Shown piece after piece: positions 10,033 to 18,590 of a DNA stretch of 64,000 nt. The notes beneath the pieces are model-generated. The model was not told where the DNA came from and did no database searches. It saw only the letters and a list, made by a program, of their open reading frames with translations. A program made the translations under genes and the position numbers. This stretch comes from Amphibacillus jilinensis Y1 (GTDB lineage: Bacteria; Bacillota; Bacilli; Bacillales; Amphibacillaceae), in contig NZ_JH976441.1 of NCBI RefSeq assembly GCF_000306965.1, positions 67,188-131,187 of the forward strand, read 5' to 3'. Each line of letters opens with the position of its first letter. The first letter of the stretch is position 1.

Positions 10033-10512
10033 ATGCCAGCAGAAGAATATAAACGCATTGTCGTTGCAGTGGACGGTTCACAAGCTTCTTTAAAAGCTTT
10101 TAAAAAAGCTGTTCATGTTGCTAAGCGTAATGATGCTGATCTTATTATTGCCCATGTTGTTGATACTAAAACAATCTCAACTGCTGAAACCTATGATCAA
10201 TCCATGATAAATCGTTCTGAAACATATGCAAGCCAGCTATTAAATGACTATAAAATTCAAGCGGAAAGTGCGGATGTAAGAAAGGTTGAAACCCATATTG
10301 ATTACGGGTCACCTAAGGTTCGCATCCCAAAATATGTAGCAAAAGCTTTTAATGCAGATTTAATCATGTGCGGTGCAACAGGCTTAAATGCAGTAGAGCG
10401 CTTTCTAATTGGCAGTGTTTCAGAAAATATAACACGCTATGCTCCATGCGATGTCCTTGTCGTTCGCTCAGACGATGAAGTTGAAGAACAAAACTTAGAG
10501 CAAACGATTTAA
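10033..10512 (+). CDS. Universal stress protein, UspA family
   Basis: 159 residues forming one UspA alpha/beta domain. The beta-1 strand IVVAVDGSQAS and the nucleotide-binding loop CGATGLNAVERFLIGSVS (GxxGx9GS pattern) indicate the ATP-binding subgroup. The ATG at 10033 is chosen over an ATA/ATG a few codons upstream because GAGGAG lies eight bases before it. It is a single-gene unit next to ackA. The physiological role is not known. Confidence 0.92.
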   Translation: MPAEEYKRIVVAVDGSQASLKAFKKAVHVAKRNDADLIIAHVVDTKTISTAETYDQSMINRSETYASQLLNDYKIQAESADVRKVETHIDYGSPKVRIPKYVAKAFNADLIMCGATGLNAVERFLIGSVSENITRYAPCDVLVVRSDDEVEEQNLEQTI

Positions 10513-10571
10513 TATTTTTTGGTAACCGAAGCATCGCGTAACTATCAGTGCTTTGAACGATCATCTAAATA

Positions 10572-10725
10572 ATACAAATCTTCAATCAGTGAGCGTTTTA
10601 TTCTTCGCTCACTTGATTGTTAGTTGAGTGAATCAGAACATTAGCGACCGTTATCACCTACCTATATAGATTTAAATATTCTTTAATTTTAGGTAGGGGT
10701 TTTACGGACGATTAGCTGTGATAAG
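10572..10725. repeat. Dispersed palindromic repeat, long copy A
   Basis: Full-length copy of about 154 bp: 5' end TACAAATCTTCAATCAGTGAGCG, first hairpin arm followed by CGCTCACTTGATTG, then GTTAGTTGAGTGAATCAGAAC, a second hairpin (CACCTACCTA with TAGGTAGG) and the 3' end ACGGACGATTAGCTGTGATAA. The same modules recur at 15188, 17273, 19970, 22960, 33272 and 37372. Lies between convergent uspA and ackA. Confidence 0.8.
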
Positions 10726-10735
10726 TCTTAATTAA

Positions 10736-10770
10736 AAAGGGACACTCCATAAAAAACGGAGTGTCCCTTT
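10736..10770 (-). terminator. ackA terminator
   Basis: AAAGGGACACTCC and GGAGTGTCCCTTT form a perfect 13-bp stem with a 9-base A-rich loop, followed by T residues on the minus strand. Confidence 0.88.
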
Positions 10771-10776
10771 TCCTAT

Positions 10777-11964
10777 TTATAATGCTAATCGTGCTACATC
10801 TCGCGCAATCATAACTTCTTCATTTGTTGGAACAACTAATACTTTAACTGGGGAATGTGGATAATTAATAAATGTTTCTTTACCACGAACATCATTTCTA
10901 GCAGGGTCCCAATATACCCCCATAAATTCTAAGCCTTCTAACACACGCTCTCGAACTGCTTTACTATTTTCTCCGATCCCTGCTGTAAAGATAATCGCAT
11001 CAACGCCGTGCATCTTAGAAGCATATGAACCAATGTATTGGTGAATACGTCCGGCAAAGATCTTTAAAGCTAATTCAGCACGTTCATTACCTTGGCCTGC
11101 TTTTTCTTCAATATCTCTTAAGTCACTAGAGAAACCAGAAAGTGCTAACATACCACTTTCTTTATTTAATACATGAAGCACTTCATTAACATCTTTACCT
11201 GTCTTATCCATAATATAAGGTACTAGGGCTGGATCCAAACTACCAGAACGCGTCCCCATCGTAACCCCTTCAAGTGGCGTAAAGCCCATTGTTGTATCAA
11301 TAGACTCACCATTTTTAACGGCTGCAACACTTGCTCCATTACCAATATGACATGTAATAAGACGTAATTTTTCTAGTGGTGCATCCAGCATTTCTGCAGC
11401 TCGCTCTGAAACATATTTATGACTTGTCCCATGAAAACCATATTTACGAATACCAAAATCTTGATAATACTCATATGGTAAACTGTATAAATAAGATTCA
11501 GGTGGCATCGATTGATGAAAAGCAGTATCAAACACAGCAACAGCAGGTACATTAGGCAAAATGTCTTTAAATGCCTTAATACCTGTTAAGTTAGCAGGAT
11601 TATGTAATGGCGCCAACTCTGATACTTTGTCAATTTCAGCTATTACTTCATCAGTGACAAGTACAGAGTCACTAAAGCGTTCGCCACCATGTACAACACG
11701 ATGACCTACACCATCAATTTCTTCCAATGACTTAATTACACCAGAGGCTTGTAATTTTTCTAATAATAATTGAACAGCCTTCTCATGATTTGGAATATCT
11801 GTGGTAACCACGTCTTCTTGTTCTCCGTATTCTAATTTAAATACAGAATTTTCAATACCAATACGCTCAACCAAACCTTTGGCTAAAACAGTTTCATCTG
11901 GCATTTCAATCAATTGGAATTTTAGTGATGAACTACCAGCATTAATAGATATAACTTTACTCAA
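10777..11964 (-). CDS. ackA: Acetate kinase
   Basis: 395 residues, exactly the B. subtilis length. Makes ATP and acetate from acetyl phosphate in overflow metabolism. The N-terminal phosphate-binding motif [52 protein letters not shown] and FTAGIGENS are all present. The gene has its own promoter with a catabolite-response element upstream and a strong terminator, so it is a single-gene unit probably activated by CcpA, whose gene is at 52152-53150. Confidence 0.98.
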   Translation of the reverse strand: MSKVISINAGSSSLKFQLIEMPDETVLAKGLVERIGIENSVFKLEYGEQEDVVTTDIPNHEKAVQLLLEKLQASGVIKSLEEIDGVGHRVVHGGERFSDSVLVTDEVIAEIDKVSELAPLHNPANLTGIKAFKDILPNVPAVAVFDTAFHQSMPPESYLYSLPYEYYQDFGIRKYGFHGTSHKYVSERAAEMLDAPLEKLRLITCHIGNGASVAAVKNGESIDTTMGFTPLEGVTMGTRSGSLDPALVPYIMDKTGKDVNEVLHVLNKESGMLALSGFSSDLRDIEEKAGQGNERAELALKIFAGRIHQYIGSYASKMHGVDAIIFTAGIGENSKAVRERVLEGLEFMGVYWDPARNDVRGKETFINYPHSPVKVLVVPTNEEVMIARDVARLAL

Positions 11965-12017
11965 AATCCTTCAATCCTTTCGGGTTCCCTATTTAGTCTA
12001 TTTATATACCACTTATA

Positions 12018-12073
12018 TTTTAACGAACAATCGACATAAAATGCAACTTGAAAGTTATATGAAAACGATACCA
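12018..12073 (-). promoter_or_regulatory. ackA promoter with upstream cre (CcpA operator)
   Basis: On the minus strand TTGCAT (12046-12041), 17 bases, then TTAAAA (12023-12018). About 14 bases upstream of the -35 box is TGAAAACGATACCA (12060-12073 on the plus strand), which fits the cre consensus TGWNANCGNTNWCA with one mismatch. Its centre is near -55 relative to the expected start, the position known for CcpA activation of B. subtilis ackA. Confidence 0.65.
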
Positions 12074-12098
12074 GTTAATATTTTTAATTTTTCAGCAA

Positions 12099-13076
12099 TT
12101 AATACCCTTCTTTGTTAAACCATTGATTCATCTTTAACACGATATTTTCCGTCGCTTTTACATCTTTAAATGAAGGTAATTGCGCCATTAAAACCTCTTT
12201 AGGCGATTGCGTCTGCTCTGATTTCTTTTGTAATACAAAAATGCTCTTGGCTTGCTCCTCTGCTCGGAAGATATTATTCGGTAATTGAAGCAATGCAATC
12301 ACATGAGCAGATTCTTGAATAAGCTGGTGTAATTTTGTAGCCTGGTCACTATTAAACAGTGTATTTGGAATAACGAAAATTAAGAATCCTCCAGCTTTTG
12401 TATAATTTAAACTTTGTTCAATAAGAAGATGATGGGCATAAGTATGCTCACCTGACATGAAAACTTTAAATGCACGAGCTCTATCGTCATCAGGATAATA
12501 GCCTACAGGTAAATCTGCAACAACCAGATCTACAGGGTCTAATAACAACGGTTGAATCGTATCTTGATGAAAAAATTCGACCTCATTTTCTTGTAAATTA
12601 GCACTAAGAGAAGCGAGTTGAATAAAAGTTGGATCAATTTCACTTCCAAAAGCTTTGACTAGCTTTGCGTTTTGGTTCATTAATGCATTCAATAAATTTG
12701 CAGATCCTACAACAGGATCAAATATAGTTAATTTGTCAGTGCGAGGATATAACTTTTCAATAAGATAATTCATATACGAAGCTACCGTATCTGGTGTAAT
12801 AAGATGCTGGATTTGCATAGCACCTTTCATACTTTTAAGTGTTGCCAATTCAATCGTTTTACGGATCTGCTCTTTCTGCAGTCGATCAAAATCAATCGCT
12901 TGAACTTTTTTAATAAACATCAGATTGTCTTCTGGAAAGCTTTGCTTATCTTCGTCATCCATTAGAAAAATATTTAATAAATCAAGTAAGCCATCCATAT
13001 ATGTTAAATCATTTGCTTTAACATGTTGTTCAATCACATTATCAATTTGTTGAAAACACGCTTCAACGCTATTCAT
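12099..13076 (-). CDS. ytxK: Class I SAM-dependent methyltransferase, YtxK
   Basis: 325 residues. The N-terminus is helical; the central region resembles N6-adenine methyltransferases, with the SAM-binding motif FDPVVGSANLLNAL and a catalytic-type loop VADLPVGYYPDD (an NPPY-like motif with altered first residue). In B. subtilis ytxK lies next to ackA, as here. The target is not known. The ATG at 13076 is preferred over an ATG three codons earlier because GGGAGG overlaps the latter. Confidence 0.88.
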   Translation of the reverse strand: MNSVEACFQQIDNVIEQHVKANDLTYMDGLLDLLNIFLMDDEDKQSFPEDNLMFIKKVQAIDFDRLQKEQIRKTIELATLKSMKGAMQIQHLITPDTVASYMNYLIEKLYPRTDKLTIFDPVVGSANLLNALMNQNAKLVKAFGSEIDPTFIQLASLSANLQENEVEFFHQDTIQPLLLDPVDLVVADLPVGYYPDDDRARAFKVFMSGEHTYAHHLLIEQSLNYTKAGGFLIFVIPNTLFNSDQATKLHQLIQESAHVIALLQLPNNIFRAEEQAKSIFVLQKKSEQTQSPKEVLMAQLPSFKDVKATENIVLKMNQWFNKEGY

Positions 13077-13178
13077 AATAAGCATTCCTCCCTTTTACAA
13101 TATGCAGTATAACATACAGGGGCTAAACCGTCTCGTTTAGTAAAAAACTTTTCCTTCATATGCTGGACCACATGAAGG

Positions 13179-13218
13179 AAAAAAGTAGCACAGCTTTGAT
13201 TTGCTGTGCTACTTTTTT
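13179..13218 (-). terminator. ytfJ terminator
   Basis: AAAAAAGTAGCACAGC and GCTGTGCTACTTTTTT form a perfect 16-bp stem. It overlaps the last bases of ytfJ and could also act for convergent transcription. Confidence 0.88.
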
Positions 13219-13624
13219 AGTGATGCTCTCTTTTACGTTGATCAAGCATGTCTTTAATCTTTTCAAAAGCTTGAGGGGCCACATCGACAAGCTTTTCGTA
13301 TAGATGGGTATGCTCATGCAGATGTATAAGCTCATTGCCTTGCTTGTGCATGACAAGAAAAGCAATTGGCGTAATCGATACACCACCGCCACTTCCCCCA
13401 CCAAATGGGAGGAGTTCTTCATCAGACTGGTCTTGACTCTTACTATGGTGTCCTGAAAACTCACTTCCCCCAGCAGCAAAGCCAAAGCCTACTTTCGATA
13501 CGGTAATAATGGTACTTCCATCAGATGTTTGGATCGGATCCCCTATAACCGTGTTGACATCAACTATTTTTTTCAATTGTTCCATAGCCGTCGACATTAA
13601 ACCTTCTATTGGATGTTCTTGCAT
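13217..13624 (-). CDS. ytfJ: Sporulation protein YtfJ (GerW family)
   Basis: 135 residues. GerW-type proteins are needed for germination in B. subtilis. Conserved features include the N-terminal helix MQEHPIEGLMSTAMEQLKKI, DPIQTSDGSTIITVSKVGFG and the glycine run GGGSGGGVSITPIAFLV. The unusual Gly density in the middle is normal for the family. It lies 16 bases downstream of ytfI on the same strand, so the two form an operon. Confidence 0.92.
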   Translation of the reverse strand: MQEHPIEGLMSTAMEQLKKIVDVNTVIGDPIQTSDGSTIITVSKVGFGFAAGGSEFSGHHSKSQDQSDEELLPFGGGSGGGVSITPIAFLVMHKQGNELIHLHEHTHLYEKLVDVAPQAFEKIKDMLDQRKREHH

Positions 13625-13640
13625 CGTTACCTAATCTCCT

Positions 13641-14159
13641 TTAATTAGAATTAGATCTTCTGAAATACATATGAATAGCATGTCCCAGTCTCATTGAAAA
13701 CATGCATTGACAATGACTATGAAACATCGCATGATTATAGATAGGTTTGACAACATAATTTACACCATTTACTGCATCAAAGTATTCAGAAAACCCTGTA
13801 ATAATAAGACTTTTACAACTTATGAGGAGTCCTACGAATATGGCTGTATGATCAGCTTGATGGAGGCCTATTGTGGTCATCCAATTCAATGTTTGACACT
13901 TAATCTGTCGCATTTGTGATAATCGAGGAAATATGTTTATTTCTTTTTTTGTATTAGAAAATTGTAGCAGTTTATCTAACAATTGTTCTGGCATGTAAAC
14001 ATCAGATTTTGAATATAGAGAAATCGCTAAGCATTTATATGTTTTCTTGATGATGACTTTATCTGCGATATCAATTGAGATATCCACATAAAAAGGGGCG
14101 TAAATGATGATAAATAAAAAAATAATTAATAACGCTAAAGATATTAATAAGATAAACAT
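13641..14159 (-). CDS. ytfI: DUF2953 protein YtfI
   Basis: 172 residues with an N-terminal transmembrane helix (about 1-25) and a C-terminal region matching the DUF2953 pattern (HADHTAIFVGLL-like and GEx-type motifs are weakly kept). The ATG at 14159 is preferred because GAGGAG lies eight bases before it; the frame is open eight codons further. Located just upstream of ytfJ, as in B. subtilis. Function unknown, probably linked to spore germination through YtfJ. Confidence 0.78.
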   Translation of the reverse strand: MFILLISLALLIIFLFIIIYAPFYVDISIDIADKVIIKKTYKCLAISLYSKSDVYMPEQLLDKLLQFSNTKKEINIFPRLSQMRQIKCQTLNWMTTIGLHQADHTAIFVGLLISCKSLIITGFSEYFDAVNGVNYVVKPIYNHAMFHSHCQCMFSMRLGHAIHMYFRRSNSN

Positions 14160-14268
14160 AGTTATACTCCTCTGTTGACTCATTTCGCTCTACACATCGT
14201 TTAATTTATGTCTTTAAAGGCTATAGAATACTATTAGAATCATTTAACTAGACGAAGGAGGTAAGATA

Positions 14269-15075
14269 GTGACAACACATGTATACATACATTATCCCCA
14301 AACGATGCAAGGTACATTCCAAGCGAATGAAATAAAACAACAAGCATCTAATCATCCGGTTCAATTTGTTGACCAAGCAAACCGAGCTGATATTATTATA
14401 AGTTTAGGTAACGACGGACAGTTTCTTCATACAATAAGAGAGACGGGTTTTTCCAAATCCGCCCTATACATCGGGGCAACACAAGACCTTAATTTTGGTC
14501 TGTACGCAACGATTCATTATGCTGATTTAGGTAAGCAATGGCCTAATATTTTAAATAAAGAAATGCATCATACATTCGACTTGTTAGAAGTTAGCATAGA
14601 CAATGGCAAACCTCATTTCTGCTTAAATGAATTTAGTATGCGCTCGAGTATTATTAAAACAATCGCTATTGATGTTTTTATCGATCAAAAATTATTTGAG
14701 CATTACCACGGGGACGGATTAATTATTTCCACACCGACAGGGAGTACAGCTTACAACAAATCTGTTGGTGGTGCAATTGTTGAGCCAGCTTTAACCTGTA
14801 TGCAATTGACAAAAATTGCTCCACTAACCAACGCTAACTTTAATCTATTGCACAGTCCTACGATCTTGTCTGAAAAGCGAACCGTTAAATTAGAGGTTAT
14901 TCAAGATGGGAATGACTATCCTATTATTGGACTTGATAATGAAGCTTATCCCATATCATTAATTCGAGAGGTAAACGTAAAGATATCTGATCGGCAATTA
15001 CATTATTTCAGACCATCTGGATTAGACTACATTAATCAAATATCCGATATGTTTATCCATAATAAAATGTTATAA
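14269..15075 (+). CDS. nadK: NAD kinase (second Bacillus paralog type)
   Basis: 268 residues. NAD kinase makes NADP from NAD and ATP or polyphosphate. The C-terminal half matches B. subtilis YtdI (NadK2) very well: CLNEFSMRSSIIKT, GDGLIISTPTGSTAYNKS and PIIGLDNEA are intact. The start is GTG behind AAGGAGG. Oddity: the normally invariant GGDGT motif reads GNDGQ (SLGNDGQFLHT, residues about 45-56), so the catalytic Asp is kept but the second Gly and the Thr are replaced. Monocistronic, with a terminator at 15082. Confidence 0.9.
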   Translation: MTTHVYIHYPQTMQGTFQANEIKQQASNHPVQFVDQANRADIIISLGNDGQFLHTIRETGFSKSALYIGATQDLNFGLYATIHYADLGKQWPNILNKEMHHTFDLLEVSIDNGKPHFCLNEFSMRSSIIKTIAIDVFIDQKLFEHYHGDGLIISTPTGSTAYNKSVGGAIVEPALTCMQLTKIAPLTNANFNLLHSPTILSEKRTVKLEVIQDGNDYPIIGLDNEAYPISLIREVNVKISDRQLHYFRPSGLDYINQISDMFIHNKML

Positions 15076-15081
15076 TCACGC

Positions 15082-15122
15082 AAAAATCGCAGTTTCCTGT
15101 CATTAAGGCACCTGCGATTTTT
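15082..15122 (+). terminator. nadK terminator
   Basis: AAAAATCGCAG and CTGCGATTTTT form an 11-bp stem around a 19-base loop, right after the nadK stop. Confidence 0.8.
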
Positions 15123-15187
15123 ATCTATGATCGGTTTAATGTCTTTCTTGCTTTTTAGAACTGAACGTCACTTATTCATTCATTACT

Positions 15188-15239
15188 ATAAAACGAACTT
15201 TCAATCAGCGGGCGCTTTACGAGGTTATCTGTGATAAAC
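15188..15239. repeat. Dispersed palindromic repeat, internally deleted copy B
   Basis: ATAAAACGAACTTTCAATCAG is joined after a few bases to GAGGTTATCTGTGATAAAC, so the 5' and 3' ends of the repeat are present without the middle. The 3' end overlaps the last codons of the amidohydrolase gene on the minus strand. Confidence 0.75.
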
Positions 15240-16820
15240 AATGGTGCCATCTACTACGGTCATGCCAACATTGATTTTGTGAATCATATGCTTTTCAACT
15301 TGAAAGGGATCTTGCTCTAATACTGTAAAATCAGCTAAATAGCCCTCTTTAATTAGACCTGTTTCTTGTTCTTTACCAATCACATAAGCACTACCTTTTG
15401 TATATAAAGAGATCGCCTCATATACCGTTAATTGTTGTTCGGCATTATAAATTTGCTGATCAATCGTTGAACGTCTCTCAACAAATGCTTCAATACCATA
15501 AAGCGGATTAACGTCCTCAATTGGTGCATCAGAACCAGCAGCACAGGCAATCCCATGGTCTAGGAAAGTCCGCCACGGATAAGCTGTTTTTATCCGGTCA
15601 CTTCCAAGACGTTGGATAACCCACGGAAAATCAGATGAAACAAAAGTAGGTTGAATATCTAAAACAGCATTAAGCTTTGCCAGTTTATTAATCAAGGGTT
15701 GGTTAACAATCATGGCATGAATAATACGATCACGATATCGTGCTGTCAAAGGATACGCTTCAAGTAATTGCGCCACGGTGTTAATCGCAGCATCGCCGAT
15801 CGCATGAACCGCAACAGGGAGTTGTAATGAACGTGCCTTTGCAATAAGGGCTGCTAATTCCTCCTTGGTATGTATCGCTAGTCCTGTATTAGATGGATCA
15901 TCATGATAAGAAGCTTCTAACCATGCCGTCCGACCACCCAAAGCACCATCAGCAAATATTTTCATCGCACCATACTCAACAAAGGGGGTCCCTTCTTTGT
16001 AACGAAGAGATTGTTTAGCAAAGTCATCAATAACCTCATGATGAACCAACAGATGAGCCCTGAATTTCCTGTCATCTCCATTTATACTTTGTTTATATGC
16101 TTGCGAAACTTTATTAAAACTCCCTTTTCCATAATAGGCTAAATCTTCACTATGTCCACCAACTAAACCCAAGCTAAGCAAATAATCTATGGACAAATCA
16201 ATCAATTGTTTTAATTCTTCTGTTGATCGATCTGGAACAGCCTGTTTAATTAAATCTTGAGCAGTATCTAAAAAGTATCCTGTTATTCTGTTATTACGAT
16301 CACGCATGATTTTTCCGCCTTGAGGATCTTTCACACCTTCTGTAATTTGCGCTGACTCAATTGCCTTTGTATTAGCTATCAACGCATGACGACATACACG
16401 TGTTAATATTATTGGATGATGATTTGAAATGTCATCCAATTCCTTACGGTCAATGATGCGTTGTTCATCCCATTGATTATCATTCCAACCTTCACCAAAT
16501 AACCATTGACCTGAAGGTATGCTTTCAACCCGTTCACGTACACATGCCAAGACTTCTTCTGCGCTCATACATGTTGATAAATCTAAGTGCGCCAATTTTT
16601 CCCCTTGCCCAATAATATGTAAATGACTATCCACAAAACCAGGAAATATATATCTTCCTGTTAAATCGATTTCTCTTTCTATATCAGACTTAAATTGTGT
16701 CTTTAACCGTTGATATGTTCCAACCTTTACTATTCGCCCCGCCTGTGTGTATACAGCTTCTACTGTATCGTTGACTTCACACATCGTATAAAAGGTACCA
16801 CCAAACCATAATATCCCCAT
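15225..16820 (-). CDS. Amidohydrolase, YtcJ-like (Amidohydro_3 family)
   Basis: About 531 residues. A metal-dependent hydrolase: the HxH metal motif is in GFVDSHLHIIGQG (about residues 55-65), a third ligand region is in AVHAIGDAAINTV and a catalytic Asp is in AAGSDAPIEDVNPL. YtcJ-type proteins have no established substrate. ATG at 16820 lies nine bases after GGGAG; a GTG one codon earlier is possible. The final residues (YHR and stop) are encoded by the end of the repeat element at 15188-15239, so the original C-terminus was probably altered when the element arrived. Confidence 0.87.
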   Translation of the reverse strand: MGILWFGGTFYTMCEVNDTVEAVYTQAGRIVKVGTYQRLKTQFKSDIEREIDLTGRYIFPGFVDSHLHIIGQGEKLAHLDLSTCMSAEEVLACVRERVESIPSGQWLFGEGWNDNQWDEQRIIDRKELDDISNHHPIILTRVCRHALIANTKAIESAQITEGVKDPQGGKIMRDRNNRITGYFLDTAQDLIKQAVPDRSTEELKQLIDLSIDYLLSLGLVGGHSEDLAYYGKGSFNKVSQAYKQSINGDDRKFRAHLLVHHEVIDDFAKQSLRYKEGTPFVEYGAMKIFADGALGGRTAWLEASYHDDPSNTGLAIHTKEELAALIAKARSLQLPVAVHAIGDAAINTVAQLLEAYPLTARYRDRIIHAMIVNQPLINKLAKLNAVLDIQPTFVSSDFPWVIQRLGSDRIKTAYPWRTFLDHGIACAAGSDAPIEDVNPLYGIEAFVERRSTIDQQIYNAEQQLTVYEAISLYTKGSAYVIGKEQETGLIKEGYLADFTVLEQDPFQVEKHMIHKINVGMTVVDGTIVYHR

Positions 16821-16895
16821 CACTCACTGCTCCCTTTCAATCATATCGCCCATTCCATTGTTAAATTAAAAGATATCAAAAAAATAGACAATTGA

Positions 16896-16928
16896 AAAGA
16901 GTAGCGCTTATTAGCACTACTCCTCTTT
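16896..16928 (-). terminator. Spore protein gene terminator
   Basis: GAGTAG(C)GCT and AGC(A)CTACTC form a stem with one mismatch, flanked by AAAA and TTTT, just after the sspA-type gene on the minus strand. Confidence 0.7.
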
Positions 16929-16938
16929 TATCATTTGA

Positions 16939-17142
16939 TTAGTGTGATTGTCCACTTAATTGTTGTTCAGCCATTTGTACTAAACGTTTTGTAATTTCAC
17001 CACCAACAGATCCGTTAGCACGTGAAGTTGTATCAGGACCAAGGTTAACACCAAATTCTTGAGCAATTTCGTATTTCATTTGATCAAGCGCTTGGCTTAC
17101 ACCTGGTACAACTAATTGATTGCTACTATTGTTATTTGCCAT
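16939..17142 (-). CDS. sspA: Small acid-soluble spore protein, alpha/beta type
   Basis: 67 residues. Binds and protects spore DNA. The germination protease recognition site YEIAQEFGV is present, and the C-terminal helix-turn-helix region contains [19 protein letters not shown]. Asn- and Gln-rich N-terminus and length are typical. The ATG at 17142 has AGGAGG eleven bases upstream; the GTG at 17154 overlaps the ribosome binding site and is rejected. Adjacent to thiI, as sspA is in B. subtilis. Shows that the organism forms spores. Confidence 0.95.
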   Translation of the reverse strand: MANNNSSNQLVVPGVSQALDQMKYEIAQEFGVNLGPDTTSRANGSVGGEITKRLVQMAEQQLSGQSH

Positions 17143-17272
17143 GTCTGTTTTCACCTCCTCCTTAATACATTTCTAGAATGTGCAGATTGGAGGTTCTCAT
17201 ACAGAAAAAAAACTGGTAGTTGTTACATATTAAGTGAACAACACGGTAAGGCTGCTCTTTTAGTTAAACGAG

Positions 17273-17361
17273 AGCATCCGTTATTATCACGCACCTCAAT
17301 CGTTCTACCTTGGTTGTCTATTTTGATCTGAGTGTTTTACGAACGGTTATCTGTGATAAAC
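17273..17361. repeat. Dispersed palindromic repeat, 3' half copy
   Basis: AGCATCCGTTATTATCACGC at the left and GTTTTACGAACGGTTATC then TGTGATAAAC at the right match the 3' half of the family. CCGTT and AACGG can pair across the element. Lies beyond the 3' end of thiI. Confidence 0.65.
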
Positions 17362-17381
17362 CTAACTATTAGGAAAATCAT

Positions 17382-18590
17382 TTAAAATAGATCTTGCAAC
17401 AAATCCTCATCCCTCTTGTTCCCATAAAGCGTGACAACATTAATACCTTCTAAAAGTTCATCCAGTTCAAGAGATAAATCAAGTTGGTTTTCAAAATATG
17501 TGACCTTATCTAATTTTGGTTTTGTTTTAGGAGAATTAGGGACAAATACCGTACAACAATCTTCAAAAGGACGAATTGAAATAGGATATGTACCTATTTC
17601 CTTAGCGGTTTGAATGATTGCGCTTTTATCAACAGCTATCAGTGGACGGATAATCGGAAACGAGGTTACAGCATTAATGGCATGCATACTCTCCATCGTC
17701 TGACTTGCAACCTGGCCCAAGCTTTCTCCAGTCGTAATAGATAAGATATTTCTTTGTTTCGCTACGATCTCACTTATCTTTAACATCATTCGACGCATAA
17801 CCGTCATTGAATAACCGTGAGGAATTTCACGATGAATCTTTTGTTGCATTGCCGTAAACGGAACAATATGAACATTAACCTCATGACCGAATTCAGCAAG
17901 CTTATCAGCTAGATCTAATACTTTCTGTTTTGAGGCTTCGCTTGTGTACGGCGGAGAATGAAAATGGATCGCTTCAATTTTCACACCACGTCGCATCGAC
18001 AAATAGCCAGCGACTGGACTATCTATTCCACCAGAGAGTAATAATAAACTCTTACCTGATGTTCCAACCGGCAACCCACCAGCACCTGGAAATCGAGCAG
18101 ATGTAATAAATGTAGCACCTTTCCTAATATCGATGTGAATTTCAACATCAGGCTGATGGACGTTAACTGTAATATTCTCTGTATTCTTAAGTAAATGTGA
18201 ACCAATCACATGATTAAATGTTTGTGAGTCGATTGGAAAATCTTTATCACCACGCTTGGTAGTCACCTTAAACGTCCGAACACGCTCAACTTCCTTTAAT
18301 GCATATAATGCAGCCTCTTTAATCGCGTCTTCATTATTCTCTGTTTTAATAGCCAAACTTAAACTCTGAATCCCAAATATAAAGCGGCAAATATCAATAA
18401 TAGCTTGAGGATCGGCACCGTTTAATAAGATGCTCATTCGATCACGTCCGCTTTTAATTTTCACAGTAGGAAAAGCTCTGAGTTGATGACGAACATTTTC
18501 GTGCAGTTGGTTAATAAATACTTTTCTATTTTTTCCTTTTAACGATAATTCACCATAGCGAATTAATATATGATCATACAACATTGTCAT
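17382..18590 (-). CDS. thiI: tRNA 4-thiouridine synthase / thiamine thiazole sulfur donor ThiI
   Basis: 402 residues, the short form without a rhodanese domain, as in other Bacilli. N-terminal ferredoxin-like and THUMP domains (about 1-165), then the PP-loop ATPase with LLLLSGGIDSPVAGYL (about 182-197). It makes 4-thiouridine in tRNA with sulfur from the neighbouring cysteine desulfurase. Its ATG overlaps the nifZ stop (TAATG), so the two are coupled. A second ATG two codons later is an alternative start. Confidence 0.96.
   Translation of the reverse strand: MTMLYDHILIRYGELSLKGKNRKVFINQLHENVRHQLRAFPTVKIKSGRDRMSILLNGADPQAIIDICRFIFGIQSLSLAIKTENNEDAIKEAALYALKEVERVRTFKVTTKRGDKDFPIDSQTFNHVIGSHLLKNTENITVNVHQPDVEIHIDIRKGATFITSARFPGAGGLPVGTSGKSLLLLSGGIDSPVAGYLSMRRGVKIEAIHFHSPPYTSEASKQKVLDLADKLAEFGHEVNVHIVPFTAMQQKIHREIPHGYSMTVMRRMMLKISEIVAKQRNILSITTGESLGQVASQTMESMHAINAVTSFPIIRPLIAVDKSAIIQTAKEIGTYPISIRPFEDCCTVFVPNSPKTKPKLDKVTYFENQLDLSLELDELLEGINVVTLYGNKRDEDLLQDLF

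Noticed and set aside
10364-10564. 66-codon minus-strand frame over the end of the universal stress protein gene
   Set aside because: It is antisense to a well-supported gene, with no ribosome binding site and no family resemblance.
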